A stretch of 9,328 nt of DNA from contig JAITAR010000003.1 of NCBI GenBank assembly GCA_031284025.1, forward strand, positions 1-9,328. The letters are read 5' to 3'. Of the stretch, positions 1 to 6,701 are shown piece after piece (the stretch's first letter is position 1; every line of letters begins with the position of its first letter). The notes below the pieces were generated by a model. That model was not told the origin of the DNA, did not search any database, and saw nothing but the letters and a program-made list of their open reading frames with translations. The DNA is from Rickettsiales bacterium. Lineage in GTDB: Bacteria; Pseudomonadota; Alphaproteobacteria; Rickettsiales; UBA1997. The position numbers were made by a program, and so were the translations under genes.

Positions 1-1108
1 TTCCATAGCAGATTTTTATAATCAAAATCTCCATAAAACCCTTATAATTGTTGATAAAACCAATTTCCTGCAGAGCTTTCACTATAAACTGCCACAGACG
101 CAGCAGTCCGGCTACGCTGGCAAGCCTAGCGTTCTCTTCCAGCCACTCTCTCTGAAAACCCGGGAGATTTCTCATCTCTATGTTATTTTTCTTTATAAGT
201 AATTTGTGTGTTATGTCAAGTAGGTCGTCTAGAAGACTTTCAACACTTCCGAGAGACAGATAGATTTCATTAAACTTTTCTAAAGAGGCGTCAATGTCCA
301 TTTTCAGCAGCAGTGAATACAGACCATAGACACTTTCTCCATTATTGAAGCCGAGAACCTTAGTTACCACGTCTTCTCCAATTTCTTTCTCGAAGTTATT
401 AAAAGATATAACTCTATCCAGAAGGGAAAGTGAATCTCTCACCGAACCTTCAGACGAGTAGGCCAGTAGAGAGGCGGCCATACTGTCCAGCATATACCCC
501 TCTCTTTCGGCGACTCTAATCAAATTGGCAGTCAATGCCTCCTGTGAAACTCTATTGAGATCGAATCTTATGCATCTAGATAGAACCGTAACCGGAACTT
601 TTCTAATCTCTGTTGTTGCAAATATGAATTTAACATATTCGGGTGGTTCCTCCAATGTTTTAAGTAGTGCATTAAAGGCACTGTTGGAAAGCATATGTAC
701 TTCATCCACTATATATATTTTGTATCTAGATGAAACCGGTGCGTAGCCAAGACTATCTATTATATCCCTTATGTCGCCGACTCCTGTATGGCTAGCGGCG
801 TCGAACTCAACCACATCCTGATCGTTGCCCATAGTAATCGCTCTGCAGTGAACACACTCAAGACATGGCTCTGGGGTTGCAATGATACCAATTCCCCTCT
901 CCGAACAGTTTAACGATTTTGCTATTATCCTGGCCGTTGTCGTCTTACCAACCCCCCTGATCCCCGATAGTATAAAAGCATGCTGCACTCTATTTTTTAC
1001 CATTGCATTGCTGAGGGTTCTCACCAAACTCCCCTGACCAATTATCTCACCGAAGGTTTGTGGTCTATATTTTCTAGCTAGCACCGTGTAGCTCGTGTTG
1101 TGTTCCAT
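1..1108 (-). CDS. dnaX: DNA polymerase III subunit gamma/tau (clamp loader), 3' end cut by window edge
   Basis: This is the clamp-loader ATPase that loads the sliding clamp during replication. I translated it by hand from the ATG at 1108 down to base 1: 369 codons with no stop. It shows the DnaX opening (VLARKYRPQTF near residue 9), a Walker A motif GIRGVGKT (49-56), a four-cysteine zinc site (C68, C82, C85, C88), Walker B VDEVHM (134-139), the SRC sensor/arginine-finger motif (177-179) and a sensor-2-like GSVRDSLS (221-228), followed by the helical oligomerisation domain. The C-terminal tau part lies outside, so neither its length nor any gamma-producing frameshift can be judged. The start is fixed by an in-frame TAG nine bases upstream, which is also the stop of the protease gene. 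Identity is very secure. Confidence 0.97.
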   Translation of the reverse strand, partial: MEHNTSYTVLARKYRPQTFGEIIGQGSLVRTLSNAMVKNRVQHAFILSGIRGVGKTTTARIIAKSLNCSERGIGIIATPEPCLECVHCRAITMGNDQDVVEFDAASHTGVGDIRDIIDSLGYAPVSSRYKIYIVDEVHMLSNSAFNALLKTLEEPPEYVKFIFATTEIRKVPVTVLSRCIRFDLNRVSQEALTANLIRVAEREGYMLDSMAASLLAYSSEGSVRDSLSLLDRVISFNNFEKEIGEDVVTKVLGFNNGESVYGLYSLLLKMDIDASLEKFNEIYLSLGSVESLLDDLLDITHKLLIKKNNIEMRNLPGFQREWLEENARLASVAGLLRLWQFIVKALQEIGFINNYKGFMEILIIKICYG

Positions 1109-1117
1109 GATCCTCTA
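1106..1117 (-). promoter_or_regulatory. Overlapping degP stop, dnaX Shine-Dalgarno and dnaX start
   Basis: On the minus strand the bases read TAGAGGATCATG. The TAG ends the protease gene, AGAGGA is a Shine-Dalgarno-like sequence that begins inside that stop codon, and the ATG starts dnaX. The core GAGG is only 3 nt from the ATG, which is short. Translational coupling by reinitiation is the likely mode (inference). Both genes are in the same reading frame, separated only by TAG AGG ATC. Confidence 0.75.
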
Positions 1118-2593
1118 ATAGTTAATGCAGCTGAGATCAGATCTAAGTACAATACTATCTCTATATTTTTGTTTCCTAAAAAACATTACAAAATCTTTTC
1201 GACCATTAAGTTTCATATTATCGAAAACCTGCAATAAATCCTTTTTTTCCGCTATCTGAGTTTGATTTACCGCTATCAGCACATCACCCCTTTCAACTCC
1301 GTTGATGTCGGCCCAGCCACCCTTTTTAACGTCCAAAACATACATTCCTCTATACTTGCTGTATAACTCATATCTTTCCACAAGATTGTCATCCACCTGA
1401 CCCATAAACATACCCAATATTTCCATGGAATTGTTAGCAATTCGTCGGTTTAGGTCCGAATACTTTTTATCGAAGGGATTCTCGCTAATCTGCACTTTAA
1501 ATTTTAAATATTTTTCATTTCTAAAAACCACTATTTCCACCTTACTACCTATGCTTGTGTTTCTAATCATATTTTTCAGTACGTTTGGATCATCAACCTT
1601 TGTTCCATCGTAGGATAGTATGATGTCACCCGGTAAAATTCCACTATCTTCTGCTGGACTATCCTCACCCACATATTTCACAAGAATTGCATTCTTTTTT
1701 ACGTTGAAAATTTTCATATAGTCGCTGTTTGTATTGTCTAGACTCATCGTAACTACACCAAAATAGCCGTTCTGTCTATAGCCAAATTTTATCAATCTTT
1801 CGACTGTACCAACCACATGCTCATCAATAGGTAAAGCAAAACCAAGGCCATTATTTTCCCCAACTCTGGTCTGCATAAAAGTACTCATGCCAATCAATTC
1901 CCCCATGGTGTTGAATACTGGTCCTCCAGAATTGCCAGCATTCATAGCTGCATCAATTTGCATATAACTATAGCTAGGAGCAGCAGGATCCTTCATAGTT
2001 CTATTTACTGCGGATATAATTCCCGATGACACCGATATTCCAAGACCCCAGGGATTACCAATGGTAAAAACCCTTTCGCCAACCCTAACGCTGACAGATG
2101 GTTTAAGTGTAAAAAAGTTTTTGAATTTTCTACTAGCATTCACTCTGAGAAGTGCAACATCTATAAAACGATCCCGGCCAATGAGCTCAGCGTCCATTTC
2201 TTCATCGCCTATCTTTACGGTTATTTTTTCAGCATACTCAATTAAATGACTATTAGTGATAATCTTTCCATCACCACTAATCAGAAATCCGGAACCTAAA
2301 ATTATGTCCTCTGGCTGATCACTGTAAGTAAAGTAATTATAATCGTGGTTTTGTCTGGACTTTACCACATTTATAGTCACTATGGCCGGGAGTACTTTCT
2401 CAACTAAATCGGCGATGTTGACAGTTTCAGTCTTATTTCCCTCATTATTCTCGGCATTCAAATTTCCGACAGTTGAGAACTTGTCAGACAATTCTCCACC
2501 TTGCTGATCTCTAGATACAGCAAAACTCCTTCTCCAGGACACGCCAAGAAAAATAAAGACGACAACTGTAGAAACCAGTCCAGATTTTCTCAT
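1115..2593 (-). CDS. degP: Periplasmic HtrA/DegP-type serine protease with two PDZ domains
   Basis: This is a trypsin-like envelope protease/chaperone for misfolded periplasmic proteins, 492 aa, near the usual DegP length. The N-terminus has a hydrophobic export signal (about residues 5-18). A low-complexity linker leads to the protease domain (about 60-265) with the triad H116 (TNSHLIE), D145 (IDVALLRV) and S222 (GNSGGPVF). The 29- and 77-residue spacings match the family. PDZ1 spans about 276-370, including the SPAEDSGILPGDIILSYDG segment, and PDZ2 about 410-485 (GWADINGVERGDVLIAVN). The substrate-gating LA loop looks short compared with E. coli DegP. It follows an extended -10 promoter and a GAGGG ribosome site 9 nt upstream, and dnaX begins 6 nt after its TAG stop. 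DegQ/MucD-type naming is equally possible, and an arginine pair just after the signal helix is slightly unusual. Confidence 0.95.
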   Translation of the reverse strand: MRKSGLVSTVVVFIFLGVSWRRSFAVSRDQQGGELSDKFSTVGNLNAENNEGNKTETVNIADLVEKVLPAIVTINVVKSRQNHDYNYFTYSDQPEDIILGSGFLISGDGKIITNSHLIEYAEKITVKIGDEEMDAELIGRDRFIDVALLRVNASRKFKNFFTLKPSVSVRVGERVFTIGNPWGLGISVSSGIISAVNRTMKDPAAPSYSYMQIDAAMNAGNSGGPVFNTMGELIGMSTFMQTRVGENNGLGFALPIDEHVVGTVERLIKFGYRQNGYFGVVTMSLDNTNSDYMKIFNVKKNAILVKYVGEDSPAEDSGILPGDIILSYDGTKVDDPNVLKNMIRNTSIGSKVEIVVFRNEKYLKFKVQISENPFDKKYSDLNRRIANNSMEILGMFMGQVDDNLVERYELYSKYRGMYVLDVKKGGWADINGVERGDVLIAVNQTQIAEKKDLLQVFDNMKLNGRKDFVMFFRKQKYRDSIVLRSDLSCINY

Positions 2594-2624
2594 TTTGTAG
2601 TACCCTCATCAAATTTATAAAATC

Positions 2625-2633
2625 ATTATAACA
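2625..2633 (-). promoter_or_regulatory. Extended -10 promoter for degP-dnaX
   Basis: On the minus strand the bases read TGTTATAAT, a perfect extended -10 element (TGnTATAAT). No good -35 lies at 15-18 nt, which is typical of extended -10 promoters. Transcription would start near 2618, giving a leader of about 25 nt that contains the GAGGG ribosome site (2607-2603) before the ATG at 2593. Confidence 0.65.
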
Positions 2634-2680
2634 TTGTCCTATCCACAGGAACCTCATTCTTTCTCAGCAGAACAACAACA

Positions 2681-2714
2681 CACCAATCCATGCTCCGGAG
2701 ACAATGAATTGGTG
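2681..2714 (-). other. 11-bp hairpin between the BI-1 gene and degP
   Basis: Arms CACCAATCCAT (2681-2691) and ATGAATTGGTG (2704-2714) are complementary over 11 pairs. The single non-Watson-Crick position is C-A in plus-strand RNA but a G-U wobble in minus-strand RNA, which is the transcribed direction. The 12-nt loop contains the self-complementary octamer CTCCGGAG. No run of T follows on the minus strand, only TGTTGTTGTT, so it is not a standard intrinsic terminator. It sits 31 nt after the BI-1 stop and about 50 nt upstream of the degP -10 element. It could be an mRNA-stabilising 3' end, an attenuator or a protein-binding site. Confidence 0.55.
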
Positions 2715-2744
2715 GAGGATATTGTGGCTAAAATAGTCAAAAAT

Positions 2745-3464
2745 CTAGTCCTGTCTCTTTCTTTCACCAAAGAATCGCAATAGATACATAAACAGATTGA
2801 CAAAATCTATATATAACTCCAGTGAGCCCATAATCGCTATTTTTTCAAGTGTCTCTTCGCCACTGCCAGCATATCTACTGTGCAAAATTCTCAATTTTTG
2901 AACATCGAAGGCTACCAGCAGAGTGGAAACTATAACTCCCACAATGGAAATTGTGTATTCTAATCTACTACTCCGGAGAAATAAATTTACTAGCGATGCA
3001 CTCAAAATTCCGATCAGGCCCATGAGCAAAAATGAACCCAGAGCCATCAGATCTCTTTTAGTCAGATAGCCGTACAAGCTCATACTCCCAAAGGTTATAG
3101 CTGCCGTTAAAAATGTGACAGCAATACTTTGTCCAGTATAAATCAAAAACACCGGGGACAGAGAAATACCCATAAGACATGCCACTATGGATAGTCTTCC
3201 GCGCAACTCACCAACCGTTAGCAAATATAGATTTTTCCCCATGCCGTAGATAACAAACATTGGAGCCAGCGATACAGCAACGCTAACTAGCCAGTTAGAG
3301 AAAAATATATTTAGCATTAGCCTACTACTTCCCACCAGGAAGGCTGCCAGTCCACCCACCAGCAGAGACATTCCCACATTTCTGTACACTAAATACATGT
3401 AGTCTCTGAGACTGCCATCGTACGACCGTGTACTGGAATTAGGATAAATATTTGCATACTTCAT
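2745..3464 (-). CDS. Bax inhibitor-1 (BI-1/YccA/YbhL) family membrane protein
   Basis: This is a polytopic inner-membrane protein of 239 aa, about the family's usual length. Bacterial members are calcium-leak channel-like proteins, some linked to FtsH-mediated quality control. About seven hydrophobic segments are visible (roughly 31-47, 57-75, 92-108, 113-130, 141-163, 170-186 and 211-233). Family signatures are FGSMSLYGYLTKRDLMALGS (125-144), LVAFDVQKLR (183-192) and LELYIDFVNLFMYLLRFFG (215-233). D187 and D220 are the likely counterparts of the conserved pH-sensing aspartate pair (inference). The start has a strong AGGAG 5 nt upstream (rev-comp at 3470-3474). The gene is the first of the minus-strand block. 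The 151-bp gap to degP holds a hairpin and a separate promoter, so co-transcription with degP is uncertain. Confidence 0.92.
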   Translation of the reverse strand: MKYANIYPNSSTRSYDGSLRDYMYLVYRNVGMSLLVGGLAAFLVGSSRLMLNIFFSNWLVSVAVSLAPMFVIYGMGKNLYLLTVGELRGRLSIVACLMGISLSPVFLIYTGQSIAVTFLTAAITFGSMSLYGYLTKRDLMALGSFLLMGLIGILSASLVNLFLRSSRLEYTISIVGVIVSTLLVAFDVQKLRILHSRYAGSGEETLEKIAIMGSLELYIDFVNLFMYLLRFFGERKRQD

Positions 3465-3486
3465 ATTAACTCCTATTTAAGATGAT

Positions 3487-3500
3487 AACTGTCATCAGTT
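3487..3500. repeat. Inverted repeat AACTG-TCAT-CAGTT, possible operator for the BI-1 gene
   Basis: A perfect 5-bp inverted repeat with a 4-bp spacer lies 22 bp upstream of the BI-1 start codon. It overlaps the candidate -10 (TAAACT on the minus strand), where a repressor would act. It is short enough to be chance. The 8-mer TTTAAGAT also occurs twice nearby, at 3476-3483 and 3512-3519. Confidence 0.3.
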
Positions 3501-3524
3501 TAGTAGCTTTGTTTAAGATTGCAA
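3497..3524 (-). promoter_or_regulatory. Candidate promoter for the BI-1 gene
   Basis: On the minus strand TTGCAA (3524-3519) and TAAACT (3502-3497) are separated by 16 bp, each matching 4 of 6 consensus bases. The predicted leader is about 25 nt and contains the AGGAG ribosome site. This is a weak call, supported mainly by position. Confidence 0.35.
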
Positions 3525-3610
3525 GTGTTTAAAGTTATCTGTACATACCTTAGATATGCTTAGTTTTAAGGCTTTCATGGAGTTAGTATCTATTTTTTGT
3601 TATTGTTTTG

Positions 3611-3640
3611 TTGTTTGTGCAACGTATTCTTGACTATAAG
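3611..3640 (+). promoter_or_regulatory. Candidate promoter for kdsA
   Basis: TTGTTT (3611-3616) and TATAAG (3635-3640) are separated by 18 bp, 45 bp upstream of the kdsA start. The divergent region 3465-3684 holds this, the BI-1 promoter and no gene that I can see. The 3560-3620 stretch is T-rich on the plus strand. Confidence 0.3.
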
Positions 3641-3684
3641 TCAGATAGTGTTAGCTTGTATCAAGTTAATTCAATGCATTTTAT

Positions 3685-4530
3685 ATGTTTAATAGAACTG
3701 TAAGGATTGGAAATTTTGCTATTGCCAATAACAGAAGATTCGTGTTTATAGGTGGCCCCTGCGCCATAGAGTCTATGGAGCATGCGCTGATGATGGCAAA
3801 GTCTATAAAAAAAATTTGTGATAGACTGGACGTAGATTTCATATTTAAATCATCCTTTGATAAAGCAAATAGAACTAGCATAAAAAGTGGCAGAGGCATT
3901 GGCATTGATGGAGCAGTGGAAATCTTTAAAGAAATCAAAAAAATTGTAGGTTGTCCCATAGTTACTGATTTTCACATGGCAGAACAATATAAACACCCAA
4001 TAGTGGATGTCGTTGATATGGTTCAGGTGCCGGCTTTTCTCTGTAGACAAACAGATTTGCTGGAAGTCGCCGCAAAGAGTGGAAAAGTTATAAATGTGAA
4101 GAAAGGACAGTTCCTATCTCCCAGGGAAACACACTATATATACGAAAAATTCAAAACATTTGGCAATGAAAATGTAATTCTCTGTGATAGAGGTACGAGC
4201 TTTGGCTATAATACACTCATAAATGATATGATGTGCTATCCAATAATGGCTGAAACTGGCTGTCCCGTTTGTTGTGACTGTACCCATTCGGTTCAGAGAC
4301 CGGGCGCCGGCGATGGCTATACTCTTGGCAACAGAGAGATGGCGGAGGTGATAGCAAGAGCTGCCGTAGCCGTTGGCGTTGCAGCTGTTTTTGCTGAGGT
4401 ACATAACGATCCTGAAAAGGCTCCCTGTGATGGAACAAATATGTTAAGACTTGACCAACTGGAAAGGGTACTAACTATCCTACTGGACATAGACAAAATT
4501 ATTAAAAAGAAGGCTAATTCTTCAGAGTAG
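3685..4530 (+). CDS. kdsA: 3-deoxy-8-phosphooctulonate (KDO-8-P) synthase, metal-dependent class
   Basis: The enzyme condenses phosphoenolpyruvate with arabinose-5-phosphate to make KDO-8-phosphate in the cytoplasm, the first committed step to the KDO of LPS. The protein is 281 aa, normal for KdsA. Signatures are GGPCAIES (23-30), the phosphate/PEP motif FKSSFDKANRTS (54-65), QVPAFLCRQTDLL (114-126), NVKKGQFLSP (137-146), RGTSFGYN (169-176) and THSVQ (200-204). C26, H201, E238 and D249 match the metal-binding quartet of metal-dependent KdsA in identity and spacing (for the Aquifex enzyme I recall C11/H185/E222/D233), so this is not the E. coli-type enzyme with Asn at the first position. There is no recognisable Shine-Dalgarno before the ATG, but homology starts within the first 20 residues and no in-frame upstream start looks better. 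It stands alone and converges on the HIT gene. Confidence 0.95.
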   Translation: MFNRTVRIGNFAIANNRRFVFIGGPCAIESMEHALMMAKSIKKICDRLDVDFIFKSSFDKANRTSIKSGRGIGIDGAVEIFKEIKKIVGCPIVTDFHMAEQYKHPIVDVVDMVQVPAFLCRQTDLLEVAAKSGKVINVKKGQFLSPRETHYIYEKFKTFGNENVILCDRGTSFGYNTLINDMMCYPIMAETGCPVCCDCTHSVQRPGAGDGYTLGNREMAEVIARAAVAVGVAAVFAEVHNDPEKAPCDGTNMLRLDQLERVLTILLDIDKIIKKKANSSE

Positions 4531-4565
4531 ATAAAATAATCACAACTAATCCGGGGGTGTAGAAA

Positions 4566-4616
4566 TTTGTCTGCTCTGCCCGTGCTTTTTTTAAAAACGA
4601 CAGGAGAGCAGAAAAG
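4566..4616. terminator. Large imperfect hairpin between convergent kdsA and HIT genes (bidirectional terminator-like)
   Basis: Arms TTTGTCTGCTCT (4566-4577) and AGAGCAGAAAAA-like sequence (4605-4616, read AGAGCAGAAAAG with one internal mismatch) pair over 8 perfect base pairs (TCTGCTCT/AGAGCAGA) plus outer T-A pairs. Inside, CC/GG and GT/AC can extend the stem, and T5-TT-A5 closes the tip. The T-run (4586-4592) lies inside the loop rather than after the stem, so it is not a textbook Rho-independent terminator. Its place between two gene ends 97 bp apart supports a role in ending transcription from both sides. Confidence 0.5.
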
Positions 4617-4627
4617 AAAAATCGTCT

Positions 4628-4966
4628 CTAGTAATTATATCCCATGATGTGCAAATGATAGTGGAAGATCACCTGCTCTGCTCCTCTACCACAGTTAGCA
4701 ACTATCCGATAGGATTCACATCCCAGATCTTTAGCGATTTTTCTAGCTATTCTAAAAAAATATGCTATTTCTTCGTCCGAAGAGCCTTCTACAAAATCGT
4801 CAAAGCATACAAATTTCCTCTTGGGAACCAATAGCACATGTACAGGAGATTTTGGGTTTAGATCATGAAAACACAGGACATTTTCGTCTTCGTAGACCTT
4901 GTCGCAAGGTATGTCACCCACTATAATTTTCCAAAAAACGTTATTCTCGTCATATTTTCTTTGCAT
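4628..4966 (-). CDS. HIT-family (histidine triad) nucleotide-binding hydrolase, HINT-like
   Basis: A small cytoplasmic protein of 112 aa, normal for HinT-type proteins, which hydrolyse adenosine 5'-phosphoramidates and related nucleotide conjugates. The catalytic triad motif HYHLHIM sits at the C-terminus with H102, H104 and H106, and the nucleotide-fold landmarks FWKIIVGDIPCDKVYEDE (11-28) and HVLLVPKR (43-50) are clear. I chose the ATG at 4966 (MQRKYDENNVFWK) because the longer open frame up to 5047 would add 27 unrelated residues and run into the divergent TPR gene. No Shine-Dalgarno is visible before this start. The upstream minus-strand sequence is a T9 run followed by A5. The cellular substrate cannot be told from sequence. 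In alphaproteobacteria such genes often sit near hisE, which is not here. Confidence 0.93.
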   Translation of the reverse strand: MQRKYDENNVFWKIIVGDIPCDKVYEDENVLCFHDLNPKSPVHVLLVPKRKFVCFDDFVEGSSDEEIAYFFRIARKIAKDLGCESYRIVANCGRGAEQVIFHYHLHIMGYNY

Positions 4967-4988
4967 TTTTAAAAAAAAATCGTAGACT
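4961..4988 (+). promoter_or_regulatory. Candidate promoter for the TPR-like gene, with an A9 tract in the spacer
   Basis: TTGCAT (4961-4966) and TAGACT (4983-4988) are 16 bp apart. The spacer contains T5A9 (4966-4979), which would be intrinsically bent. The -35 overlaps the start codon of the divergent HIT gene. The leader would be about 27 nt with an AGGGA ribosome site. A weak call. Confidence 0.28.
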
Positions 4989-5021
4989 GTTGATATGTTA
5001 CAACTAATTTGCAGGGAAGCA

Positions 5022-5681
5022 ATGGCAAATGAATCGGATAATTTCATAAATGAATTAAAATTCGATGAGTTAAAGGAAAATATTAAGAATTTTTTGGTAA
5101 AATATTATAAATACATAATGACAATTGCTGCAGTGGTATTTATATACCGGATTGTCAGTTTTTCTATGAAAACAGTAGAGAGAAACAAAATACAGAGCTA
5201 CAGCAGACGAATATTCATGAGTTTATCTTCAGAAAGGCCAGCAGAAGAGCTGGAAAAGATATACCGCGAAAAACATACTCCTCCGGTATCGAGAACTTTT
5301 TCAGGGCTAAACTTGATAGGAGAATATATAAAAAGTCATCAGTATGACAAGGTAGTAGAGATATATGAAAATATATTTAACCAAGAAAAAGATGTCTATC
5401 TTCGCTACTACGCTGGCCTTAACTTACTAATCGCCAGGCTAAATGAAGAAAAACTTAATCTCGAAGAAATCGATAAGCTGTTTTCTAAGATGGAGAATGA
5501 GGAAAATCCACTGCTTAATCTAGTGTTGGAACAGAAGGCTCTGTTTTTTCTGAGACAGAAAAAATATGTCGTAGCCTCAGAGATTATTAATGATCTTCTA
5601 AAACAAAATGAGGTAAATGACTACTTCAGGGACAGACTTAATAGATACCTGGATTTTTCCCAGAGCAACATTGGCAAATAG
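5022..5681 (+). CDS. Single-TM tetratricopeptide-repeat-like protein (YfgM-like)
   Basis: The protein is 219 aa. A short charged N-terminus (MANESDNFINELKFDELKEN) leads to one membrane helix (about 31-47) and then an all-helical domain that should face the periplasm. This layout matches the YfgM/TPR-like family, which associates with the Sec translocon and periplasmic chaperones in E. coli. Degenerate helical repeats are visible, for example YDKVVEIYENIF near 107-118 and KYVVASEIINDLLKQ near 181-195. I chose the ATG at 5022, with AGGGA 4 nt upstream, over the ATG at 4995: the longer form adds nine residues (MLQLICREA) ahead of the usual family opening. In many proteobacteria this gene is followed by bamB and der, which are absent here. 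The next gene has its own promoter 22 bp downstream. Confidence 0.75.
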   Translation: MANESDNFINELKFDELKENIKNFLVKYYKYIMTIAAVVFIYRIVSFSMKTVERNKIQSYSRRIFMSLSSERPAEELEKIYREKHTPPVSRTFSGLNLIGEYIKSHQYDKVVEIYENIFNQEKDVYLRYYAGLNLLIARLNEEKLNLEEIDKLFSKMENEENPLLNLVLEQKALFFLRQKKYVVASEIINDLLKQNEVNDYFRDRLNRYLDFSQSNIGK

Positions 5682-5702
5682 ACCGAGATTTTTTACTAAA
5701 TT

Positions 5703-5730
5703 TTGTTAGAACACCAATGTTAACTATAAT
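5703..5730 (+). promoter_or_regulatory. Promoter of the membrane protein-hydrogenase cistron
   Basis: TTGTTA (5703-5708) and a perfect TATAAT (5725-5730) are 16 bp apart, the best sigma-70-type promoter in the window. Transcription would start at about 5736-5738, only a few bases before the ATG at 5740. The message would be leaderless or nearly so and would lack a Shine-Dalgarno. Confidence 0.65.
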
Positions 5731-5739
5731 AGTAATGGT

Positions 5740-6699
5740 ATGAGCGATTTGGTAGCAGGAAGCGGTGCCATTTCAGATATTTTTCCCTTGACTAACTGGA
5801 TCCTGGCGATTTTGGTTATGACCAGCGTCTTGGACAGTAATTTGTCGCAAACAAAGGGACTAGCTGGAATTTGTAGGAAACCCAGATCAGGCCGTTTTGT
5901 GTTCTTGTTTTTTGCGGGTTTATTTACTACAAATATTTTATTTTCCTGGTACAGCTATGGCGGAAGATTACAGTGGAACACTCTAGACTGTGTGGAATAT
6001 GTAAAAATTTCAGACTATAGAATGTTCCTATTACCAATTTTGCTATCTTTACTTTACAGACTGCGAATTCCTTTTAATCTAACATTTGTGAACAGAACTA
6101 TTTTTACTGGGAAAAACCTAGTGTACGAATTACTGTTGAAGACCCTTTTAAATTATTTCGTATCACTGGGAATTTCGATGATTTTTTGGAGATTGGTCCA
6201 TGGAAAATTTGAAAGAAATCCTACTGCCGCCAACAGTAAATTTTGGTTTATTGTTCAATGTTTATCTATAGGAATTCTATGGTATAATTTGCTCAATGCA
6301 TTTATGCCAAATTTTGCTATATACATACCGAGAAAAATCAATTTACGTGGGCTAGTTGCCTTCATATTTTCCATTTTGGTAGCACTAGCCATTGCCATTG
6401 GGGATATGTATTTTTTTCGGAGGAATCTATCGATTTCTGGCAATGAACAGCTTGATTTCAGACTATCCTCAATGTTTAATGCACTGTATATTTCTGTGAT
6501 ACTTTTATTTGCCCATTTCACCACCATATCTATAATAACATCATGGATATCTCTGGGACTACGCAGCGGAATGAAAATAGCTGTTGAGAATATAGAATTA
6601 AAATTTAGACCATCTCTGGAAAAAATTCTCAGAGACATCCATGTTATATTCGTTGGGATGTTAGTGGCAATTATTTTTACTAAAATTATTAGGATCTAG
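5740..6699 (+). CDS. Polytopic membrane protein of unknown family, coupled to the hydrogenase
   Basis: I do not recognise this 319-aa protein. It is strongly hydrophobic, with seven or eight likely membrane segments (about 14-31, 53-70, 95-108, 129-152, 168-188, 203-226, 245-274 as one long or two short helices, and 300-316). Basic clusters between helices (RKPRSGR 46-52, RRN 227-229) may help set topology. It has only three cysteines (C45, C84, C174), no CxxC and no obvious haem or iron-sulfur motif, so it is unlikely to carry electrons itself through such cofactors. It is transcribed from its own promoter, and its stop is 2 nt from the hydrogenase ATG, whose ribosome site lies in its last codons. 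That suggests linked expression and possibly linked function, such as membrane attachment, transport or ion coupling (inference). The ATG at 5740 is the only start that retains the first membrane helix. Confidence 0.8.
   Translation: MSDLVAGSGAISDIFPLTNWILAILVMTSVLDSNLSQTKGLAGICRKPRSGRFVFLFFAGLFTTNILFSWYSYGGRLQWNTLDCVEYVKISDYRMFLLPILLSLLYRLRIPFNLTFVNRTIFTGKNLVYELLLKTLLNYFVSLGISMIFWRLVHGKFERNPTAANSKFWFIVQCLSIGILWYNLLNAFMPNFAIYIPRKINLRGLVAFIFSILVALAIAIGDMYFFRRNLSISGNEQLDFRLSSMFNALYISVILLFAHFTTISIITSWISLGLRSGMKIAVENIELKFRPSLEKILRDIHVIFVGMLVAIIFTKIIRI
6691..6694 (+). promoter_or_regulatory. Ribosome binding site of hydA inside the upstream gene
   Basis: AGGA lies 7 nt before the hydA ATG at 6702, within the last two sense codons (AGG ATC) of the membrane-protein gene. 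The TAG stop at 6697-6699 is 2 nt from the ATG. This arrangement favours translational coupling. Confidence 0.65.
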
Positions 6700-6701
6700 C
6701 T

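Noticed and set aside
525..746. Open frame on the plus strand of 73 codons
   Set aside because: It lies entirely within dnaX on the opposite strand and resembles no protein family. It is a shadow of the dnaX coding frame.
3465..3684. Possible small RNA, tRNA or short gene in the divergent region
   Set aside because: No cloverleaf, no stem followed by a T-run and no short frame with a ribosome site was found. Only promoter-like elements are visible.
4967..5047. N-terminal extension of the HIT protein to an ATG at 5047
   Set aside because: It would overlap the divergent TPR-like gene and add 27 residues with no match to the family. The ATG at 4966 gives the normal HIT length.
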